From Oppiella nova (lineage: Eukaryota > Arthropoda > Arachnida > Sarcoptiformes > Oppiidae): a DNA stretch of 49,382 bases. The stretch's first letter is position 1, and the number at the start of each line of letters is the position of its first letter. The notes beneath the pieces were generated by a model. That model had not been told where the DNA came from. It searched no databases and was given only the letters and a program-made list of their open reading frames with translations. A program made the translations under genes and the position numbers. Location: positions 1 to 49,382 of the forward strand of contig CAJPVJ010000064.1 in NCBI GenBank assembly GCA_905397405.1, written 5' to 3'. Positions 44,106 to 49,382 of the stretch are shown one piece after another.

Positions 44106-45923
44106 TTATCTTTCTACTTTTAACACAGCAAGGAACGCTTCTTGTGGGATTTCAACACTACCCACTTGCTTCATGCGTTTCTTACCTTCTTTTTGTTTCG
44201 ATAACAGTTTCTTCTTACGAGAAACGTCACCACCATAACATTTAGCCAATACGTTTTTACGCATCGCTTTGACTGTTGAACGTGCAATGATTTGTGCACC
44301 AATTGCAGCTTGAATCGCCACATCAAACATTTGACGCGGAATCAAGTCTTTCATCTTTTCAACTAAAGCAATACCACGGTGACGTGCATCATTACGATGA
44401 CAAATCATTGCCAAAGCATCAACCTTATCACCATTAATTAACACATCAACCTTAACTAGAGATGAACTCTCAAAACGCACGAAATTGTAATCCAGTGAAG
44501 CAAAGCCACGTGAGCAAGATTTCAATTTATCAAAGAAATCCATAACCACTTCTGCCATTGGAATTTCAAAGGTAATTGATACTTGGTTACCCAAGAATTT
44601 CATATCTTTTTGCACACCACGGCGCTCGATACATAAAGTCATGACATTACCCAAGTATTCTTGAGGCACTAAAATATGACATTCAGCAATCGGCTCGCGT
44701 AAATCTTCAACTGTTGAACCGTCAGGCATTTTAGATGGGCTATCGATATAAATCGTTTCACCATTTTTCATCAATGCTTCATAGATTACGGTTGGCGCAG
44801 AACTGATTAAGTCTAAATCATACTCACGCTCTAGACGTTCTTGTACAATTTCCATGTGTAGCATTCCCAAGAAGCCACAACGGAAACCAAAACCTAAAGC
44901 ATCTGAGCTTTCAGGTTCAAAGAACAACGCAGAATCGTTAATTTGTAACTTATGTAGCGCTTCACGGAATGGTTCAAAATCACTGGCATCAATTGGGAAT
45001 AAACCCGCATATACCTGTGGTTTTACCTTTTTAAAACCCGGTAAAGTTGCAACATCAGGTGTGGTTGCCAAGGTAATCGTATCACCAACTGGCGCACCAA
45101 AAATGTCTTTGATCCCAGCAATGATAAAGCCAACTTCACCCGCTTCTAAAATACCTGTATCAGTATGTTTTGGATTAAAAATACCAACCGAAGTGATGAT
45201 GTGCGATTGACCTGTTGATTTCATCAACATTTTATCGCCTTTACGCACACGACCTTGTTTGATACGAACAAGTGATACAACACCTAAATAGTTATCAAAC
45301 CAAGAGTCAATAATTAAGGCTTGTAAAGGTGCGTCACGGTCACCTTGCGGTGCTGGAATAATGTCGACCAATGTCTCTAAAACAGACTCTACACCTAGAC
45401 CTGTTTTTGCCGAACATGTTGGTGCATGTGTTGCTTCAATACCGATAATTTCTTCGATTTCATGAATAACACGTTCAGGTTCTGCTTGTGGCAAATCGAT
45501 TTTATTCAGGACAGGTAGTACTTCTAAACCCTGCTCAATTGCGGTATAGCAGTTTGCAACAGATTGCGCCTCAACCCCTTGTGCAGCATCGACAACCAAC
45601 AATGCACCTTCACAAGCTGCAAGAGAACGCGATACTTCATAAGAGAAATCCACGTGTCCCGGTGTATCAATAAAGTTTAATTGATACTCTTGCCCATTTG
45701 GATGGGTATAGTACAAGGTTACAGAAGCCGCTTTAATGGTAATCCCACGTTCACGCTCAAGCTCCATAGAGTCTAGGACTTGAGCCTGCATTTCACGGTC
45801 TTGCAATCCACCACACATTTGAATGAAACGGTCTGCAAGTGTCGACTTGCCGTGGTCGATATGAGCGATAATCGAAAAATTACGTATATTGTTGATATTA
45901 ACGGATTTCTTAGCTACTGCCAT
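44106..45923 (-). CDS. lepA: Elongation factor 4 (LepA)
   Basis: Ribosomal GTPase that acts in translation under stress and in initiation or 30S assembly. 605 residues, typical. G motifs: [14 protein letters not shown] (G1), [14 protein letters not shown] (G3), [12 protein letters not shown] (G4). The EF-G-like domains follow, then the LepA-specific C-terminal domain with [20 protein letters not shown]. First gene of lepA-lepB. A possible promoter is TTGCAC (plus-strand complement at 45981-45986), 17 bp, TATTGA (45958-45963). Confidence 0.97.
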   Translation of the reverse strand: MAVAKKSVNINNIRNFSIIAHIDHGKSTLADRFIQMCGGLQDREMQAQVLDSMELERERGITIKAASVTLYYTHPNGQEYQLNFIDTPGHVDFSYEVSRSLAACEGALLVVDAAQGVEAQSVANCYTAIEQGLEVLPVLNKIDLPQAEPERVIHEIEEIIGIEATHAPTCSAKTGLGVESVLETLVDIIPAPQGDRDAPLQALIIDSWFDNYLGVVSLVRIKQGRVRKGDKMLMKSTGQSHIITSVGIFNPKHTDTGILEAGEVGFIIAGIKDIFGAPVGDTITLATTPDVATLPGFKKVKPQVYAGLFPIDASDFEPFREALHKLQINDSALFFEPESSDALGFGFRCGFLGMLHMEIVQERLEREYDLDLISSAPTVIYEALMKNGETIYIDSPSKMPDGSTVEDLREPIAECHILVPQEYLGNVMTLCIERRGVQKDMKFLGNQVSITFEIPMAEVVMDFFDKLKSCSRGFASLDYNFVRFESSSLVKVDVLINGDKVDALAMICHRNDARHRGIALVEKMKDLIPRQMFDVAIQAAIGAQIIARSTVKAMRKNVLAKCYGGDVSRKKKLLSKQKEGKKRMKQVGSVEIPQEAFLAVLKVER

Positions 45924-45957
45924 ACACTACTCTAAAAATATGTACACAATCATGTAC

Positions 45958-45986
45958 TCAATATCAAAAGTACTTATGACGTGCAA
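45958..45986 (-). promoter_or_regulatory. Possible lepA promoter
   Basis: On the minus strand TTGCAC (45981-45986), a 17-bp spacer and TATTGA (45958-45963), about 35-60 nt before the lepA ATG. The -10 is weak. Confidence 0.35.
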
Positions 45987-46213
45987 AAAATGAAATATCT
46001 TAATTGCTGCACAGTATAAGCAGAACATGGTCAAAAATATAGTAATTACATATAAAAATAAGACCTGCTGTGTATTGTTTTATCAACTGTGTCAATCCAT
46101 GCTTTTAATCTGGTGACTCACAAGAACGAGCAGAACCAAGCGCTTTTTCTTGATACTTATGCATCCTGACACTTCTATTCTTAGCTAAATAGTGTTCCAG
46201 CATACTTGATGCA

Positions 46214-46253
46214 TAGATGGATAATTATCTTTATAGATGGATAGTTATCTTTA
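46214..46253 (+). repeat. 20-bp tandem duplication
   Basis: TAGATGGATAATTATCTTTA (46214-46233) is repeated directly at 46234-46253 with one difference (A to G at position 11 of the unit). Confidence 0.85.
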
Positions 46254-46349
46254 ACGCTGCATCAATCATTAGCCTTATGTTTTTTCATTGATGTCACCTT
46301 AATCATAGGAGATGAATCATTCGCTAATGCAGAAATGAGGATGTTCATT

Positions 46350-46391
46350 CTGTACATAGAATCTGTAATCCTGTACATAGAATCTGTACTC
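46350..46391 (+). repeat. 21-bp tandem duplication containing TGTACA
   Basis: CTGTACATAGAATCTGTA occurs at 46350-46367 and again at 46371-46388. The period is 21 bp, two helical turns. Each unit has TGTACA and a second TGTA 13 bp on. A related TGTACA...TGTACTC lies at 45941-45959 near the lepA promoter. Confidence 0.8.
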
Positions 46392-46892
46392 GTCTTTTTA
46401 ATAAAAATAGGATGGACTCATAAAAAGTTTGAGCCAGACTATAAAAAAATAACTGAGTTAAATCTCATGATAAAAAAGAATGATTCAACAAAACATCAAT
46501 AAAACACATAAAATAACTGCAGCAGCTTCAAACAAAATTAAAATTATTTACAACTTTTTGACTCTTTTTATATTCCTCAATCGTTTTAGTAATAGCTTAT
46601 CTAAACAAAAACATTAACGTGGTGCTGTGCAGATAGAAATTAACCTTATTGGCGAATCTAAAGCACTTGATTCAAGCTCAATAGAAATCCTTGTTCAACA
46701 ACAGATTACAGAGACCCCAAAATGACAAAACAGTCAGGTCATTGATATGAATATTATCCTTTTAGGTTGCAACGGCCATACCGCTGTGACCATGATTGAA
46801 TGGTGAGACAATTTGAATAAAGACCATGATCCTAAGCCTAACATGCAACAGACCCAACTGATTACTCTGGCAGAACAGCTTCGCCCTGAACT

Positions 46893-47108
46893 GCATGGCA
46901 TAACACCATGAAACTTTAAGACTTGTTGATTAGTATCAGAAACTGACGCAACAGTACTTACCGATTGCTGATTTTGTAACGCGGAGTCTGAACTTGATGG
47001 GGCTATTACAGTATTGGTTTCTGGTTTTAAATACCATACTATTCCAACAAGAAATAAGACAACCAACAGCAACAACAGATGTTTTTTATAGTGGCTTATA
47101 ACGTCCAT
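46893..47108 (-). pseudogene. Truncated NlpE-like membrane-anchored protein (N-terminal part only)
   Basis: From ATG 47108 (AAAGAG upstream) a sensible protein of about 72 residues opens MDVISHYKKHLLLLLVVLFL, with one membrane anchor, a Ser/Gln-rich linker, and then VLKFHGVMPC. That last motif resembles the start of the NlpE copper-resistance/stress lipoprotein domain (GxLPCADCxG). Right after the Cys the sequence stops resembling NlpE: the frame stays open to 46734 but the last 52 residues (SSGRSCSARVISWVCC...) are Cys/Trp-rich and read antisense to a plus-strand coding-like fragment. I infer a deletion or rearrangement point near 46893. The NlpE assignment rests on one short motif. Confidence 0.45.
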
Positions 47109-47459
47109 GTTATATCTCTTTTTCAATATTTTATTATGCTTTTCACAACCTCAGATTTTCCGATATTTCGCAAAATCATTAACCAGCTAAAAAGGTAGCT
47201 GCTCCCTACAAAAAACATGTACCGATATAATCATAAGTTTTAAACCCATTCGCTACTCCATAAAATTATTATGTTCATATTCAAGTGATCTAGCTTTTCA
47301 AGAAGTTTCATGGCATAACTATTAAGAGCGAATTAATAATTGATACTTTTGGTCAGTCAAAGCTTCTTGCAATGATTATTAGACATAAATCACAAGCTAA
47401 CAATCACCAAGAATGCAAAGTTTTTGCAGAAACAGTATTTTTCTCGGAATTCCAAAAAT

Positions 47460-48347
47460 ATGCTTAGTTCGTTTTCAGATACTTTTTTTGATATCTATCG
47501 GTTATCAGGTATAGCAGGCAAAATCCATAGTATTTCAACTCTTTTACCTGGAGAAATACTAGAATTTTCCCCAAATCATGGCTATATACATATTATTCAG
47601 AAAGAAAAATGCCTTTTAACAATGAACGATCTGGAACATCATCTGGAATTGAAACATTGCGACATAGCTGTGGTTTTACCTGGTAACTTTCACAGTATAA
47701 GCTTGAGTACAGATGCATTTCAGGATGCTAAAATCATCACCTGTACAATTGATTTTTCAGGTATTTATGGCTCAGCCATTGCCGAGGGTTTGCCTGCTTT
47801 CATTCACGTCCCTTTTACCTGCAAAGCCACAAATATTATTGCGGAATGGGTTCCAATCACTGTTCATGCAATTCAACAGGAACTTAAAGCACCTTCGATA
47901 GGCAGTCAGATTATGCTGACCAGAATTATTGATCTTTTATTTATTTGGTCAATTCGTTGTTGGCTTAGCACTGTTGAACCGAATCATAGAAGCTGGATTT
48001 CAGCATTACAGGAACCGATGATCAGTAAAGCCATGTCTTTAATGCATAATCATCCGCATTTTGACTGGACTGTTGAAGAACTTGCTAAGTGTACTAATTA
48101 TTCAAAATCAAGCTTTTACAAGAAGTTTACTGAATCTGTCGGGACCACCCCAATACAATATTTAAAATCGCTGAGAATGCGATTAGCCAGTGAATTACTA
48201 TTAACCACGCAAAAAAGTATTTTTCATATTGCTGAGCTTGTTGGCTATTCCTCTCAGGCTGCATTCAGCCGAGTATTCTCCCAAACATTTAACTACTCAC
48301 CTTCTGAGTTTAGAGAATCCTTTAAAAATAATCCTGCACAGGAGTAA
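47460..48347 (+). CDS. AraC-family transcriptional regulator
   Basis: About 295 residues from ATG 47460; a TTG 36 nt earlier is the longest start. The N-terminal ligand domain (about 1-190) is cupin-like of the AraC_binding_2/Cupin_6 kind (LPGEILEFSPNHGYIHII, LKHCDIAVVLPGNFHSI). The C-terminal AraC DNA-binding domain has two helix-turn-helices: DWTVEELAKCTNYSKSSFYK and SIFHIAELVGYSSQAAFSRV, ending FSQTFNYSPSEFRESF. It appears intact, with broken genes on both sides, so its original target operon may have been lost. Confidence 0.88.
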   Translation: MLSSFSDTFFDIYRLSGIAGKIHSISTLLPGEILEFSPNHGYIHIIQKEKCLLTMNDLEHHLELKHCDIAVVLPGNFHSISLSTDAFQDAKIITCTIDFSGIYGSAIAEGLPAFIHVPFTCKATNIIAEWVPITVHAIQQELKAPSIGSQIMLTRIIDLLFIWSIRCWLSTVEPNHRSWISALQEPMISKAMSLMHNHPHFDWTVEELAKCTNYSKSSFYKKFTESVGTTPIQYLKSLRMRLASELLLTTQKSIFHIAELVGYSSQAAFSRVFSQTFNYSPSEFRESFKNNPAQE

Positions 48348-48415
48348 AACACAACTGCGCTTATTAACAATGTATTGTGCAAAATTGTTAAATCAAAGTA
48401 TTTTAATAGTTAGCT

Positions 48416-48735
48416 TTAGTATTCATTTAAGTCTGCTTCGGAATCTGGCATGCCAAATTTGAGTTCATCACCAACTTTGGCGATTGCGTGAATAGCGGGT
48501 AGGAATTTTGCACCAATAACTGTTAATTTGTATTCTACAGAGGGTGGCGATGTCGGGATTGGCAGACGTTGTATAATTCCTTTACTTTCCAAATGACGTA
48601 GACGTTCTGTCAATACTTTTGCAGTAATTGATGGCAAGTCAGCTCTTAACTCGCCAAATCGACGTGGTCCAGCACTTAAACACCAGATAATTTCTGCAGT
48701 CCAAGCGCCCCGTAGCAGGAGCTCCAGCCAGACCG
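48416..48735 (-). pseudogene. HxlR-family regulator, 5'-truncated
   Basis: The minus strand encodes most of an HxlR-type winged helix: LELLLRGAWTAEIIWCLSAG, PRRFGELRADLPSITAKVLT, ERLRHLESKGIIQRL, PTSPPSVEYKLTVIGAKFLP and a C-terminus EADLNEY before TAA. The usual 20-30 N-terminal residues with the redox-type Cys are missing: upstream of about 48727 the DNA belongs to an autotransporter gene on the other strand. The GC content around the junction is higher than in neighbours. The frame stays open further (to 49135) only as antisense of the autotransporter. Exact breakpoint uncertain by about 15 bp. Confidence 0.8.
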
Positions 48736-49382
48736 TTTCTGTTTTAAAAACCACAGCAGCTGATATGGATGAAAATGGTAGAGTGACTGATGGTCGTGCC
48801 AAAGTAATTGATAAATACTTTGGTTGGGGAAAAATTGATCTGGAAAACGTCATTAAAGGACCAGCAATGTTTGCTTCAGCGGATGATGTAAAAAACATGC
48901 TTGCTGAGGATGTAAAACAAAATTTGGGTGATGATCTGGATAATCTGGCCAATACTTTTGGAAATGGTGATTTCACCGTCAATATGGGCCAAGGGATAAA
49001 ATATGATATTGGCACAACCAGAGAACGTAGTTGCGATGCAGCTGAATGTTCATTCGATATTTGGTCAAACAATATCGCTGGTAGCGGTGGTCTGATTAAA
49101 AAAGGCAGTGGAACATTACAGTTATCGGGAAACAATACCTATGCAGGCAATACTTTCATTAATGAAGGTGGTATTGATATCACAGGATCTTTATCTTCAG
49201 GCATTATTGTCAATAAATTAGGGACACTTTCTGGTCAAGGTCAGTCTGCAACAATCGAAATCAATAGTGGCAGATTTGCACCATCACTTTACAATCAAAC
49301 AGGATTTAGTACATTTACTATTAATGGAGATATTAAATTTAGCCCTGACGCCACATATTCAGCCAAAATTAGAGACAAAAAT
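48730..49382 (+). pseudogene. Autotransporter (S8 serine-protease type) fragment, 5'-truncated and cut by window edge
   Basis: An open plus-strand frame without a start. It begins in the C-terminal end of a subtilisin-like domain (VLKTTAADMDENGRVTDG, then YFGWGKIDLENVIKGPAMF) and continues into a passenger with beta-helix repeats (GSGGLIKKGSGTLQLSGNNT, YAGNTFINEGG), as in S8 autotransporters of proteobacteria. The signal peptide and most of the protease domain are absent because the sequence meets the HxlR fragment at about 48730. The right end, presumably leading to the beta-barrel, lies outside the window. Not expressible as it stands unless joined to something upstream. Confidence 0.8.

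Larger units (their letters stand above)
45924..47459. other. Accessory intergenic stretch with repeats and gene remnants
   Basis: About 1.5 kb without a complete gene. It carries two short tandem duplications (46214-46253 and 46350-46391), two short plus-strand coding-like fragments (46627-46725, beginning VQIEINLIGESKALDSSS; and from 46747, beginning MNIILLGCNGHTAVTMIEW, with an in-frame stop after 19 codons), and the truncated minus-strand gene at 46893-47108. I could not name the plus-strand fragments. 47127-47459 is the upstream region of the AraC-family gene and shows nothing else I can assign. Confidence 0.5.

Noticed and set aside
46350-46391. LuxR-type quorum-sensing box
   Set aside because: TGTACATAGAATCTGTA is a direct, not inverted, arrangement and does not match the CTGT-N-ACAG dyad of lux boxes; no LuxR or LuxI gene is present.
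48740-49135. Long minus-strand frame continuous with the HxlR fragment
   Set aside because: It is exactly antisense to the autotransporter reading and has no protein family; the continuity looks accidental.
1-49382. CRISPR array, prophage, complete insertion sequence or integrated virus-like element
   Set aside because: I saw no spaced repeats, transposase, integrase or phage structural genes; the region right of 46 kb is worn but contains no recognisable mobile gene.

Overview
The window is chromosomal DNA of an AT-rich gammaproteobacterium, most likely an Acinetobacter species. The evidence is the low GC, the monomeric NADP isocitrate dehydrogenase, the proteins that read like Acinetobacter orthologues (RNase III, AhcY, MaeB, FadE), and the conserved lepA-lepB / DUF4845-rnc-era-recO-pdxJ order. 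Most of it is core metabolism with ordinary gene density. I see no prophage, CRISPR array, complete insertion sequence or rRNA. The only RNA genes or elements seen are one tRNA-Asn and an S-adenosylhomocysteine (SAH) riboswitch.

Layout. 1-4.8 kb: the start of icd (minus strand, cut by the window edge), a large fadE acyl-CoA dehydrogenase and a carboxymuconolactone-decarboxylase-family protein. 5.4-7.8 kb: a Fur-box-preceded membrane operon DUF3649 / PepSY / DUF3325. 7.9-10 kb: a Sel1-repeat protein and a convergent DUF4424-hypothetical pair. 10.2-13.5 kb: SAH riboswitch-ahcY, a folded repeat, metF and rsmE. 13.7-16.5 kb: a membrane PAS-GGDEF-EAL protein with a ruined GGDEF motif. 16.7-25.2 kb: maeB, cca, epmA-pdxB, sthA and lipA. 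25.3-27.5 kb: small envelope proteins, one with a frameshifted signal peptide, and an exported HIU-hydrolase-like protein. 27.5-34.3 kb: M61 peptidase, D,D-carboxypeptidase, NDH-2, SlyD-like FKBP and photolyase. 35 kb: tRNA-Asn. 35.2-38.4 kb: a LysR gene divergent from an exported RidA / lipoprotein / aldo-keto reductase operon. 38.4-45.9 kb: a long minus-strand block miaE, pdxJ, recO, lipoprotein, era, rnc, DUF4845, then lepB and lepA. 45.9-49.4 kb: a worn accessory stretch with tandem repeats, gene remnants, an intact AraC-family gene, and a junction where a truncated HxlR regulator meets a truncated autotransporter.

How the genes connect. Several belong to NADP(H) balance: icd and maeB make NADPH and sthA moves reducing equivalents from NADPH to NADH. 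icd and sthA share an exact 18-bp upstream sequence containing an imperfect palindrome, and maeB has a weaker match in the same orientation. This is the observation I rate highest. The methyl cycle is represented by the SAH-sensing ahcY leader and metF. Two junctions (maeB-cca and dacC-ndh) put the downstream gene's Shine-Dalgarno sequence inside a strong hairpin. Start codons were chosen by eye from Shine-Dalgarno spacing and family N-termini, so several differ from the longest open frame.
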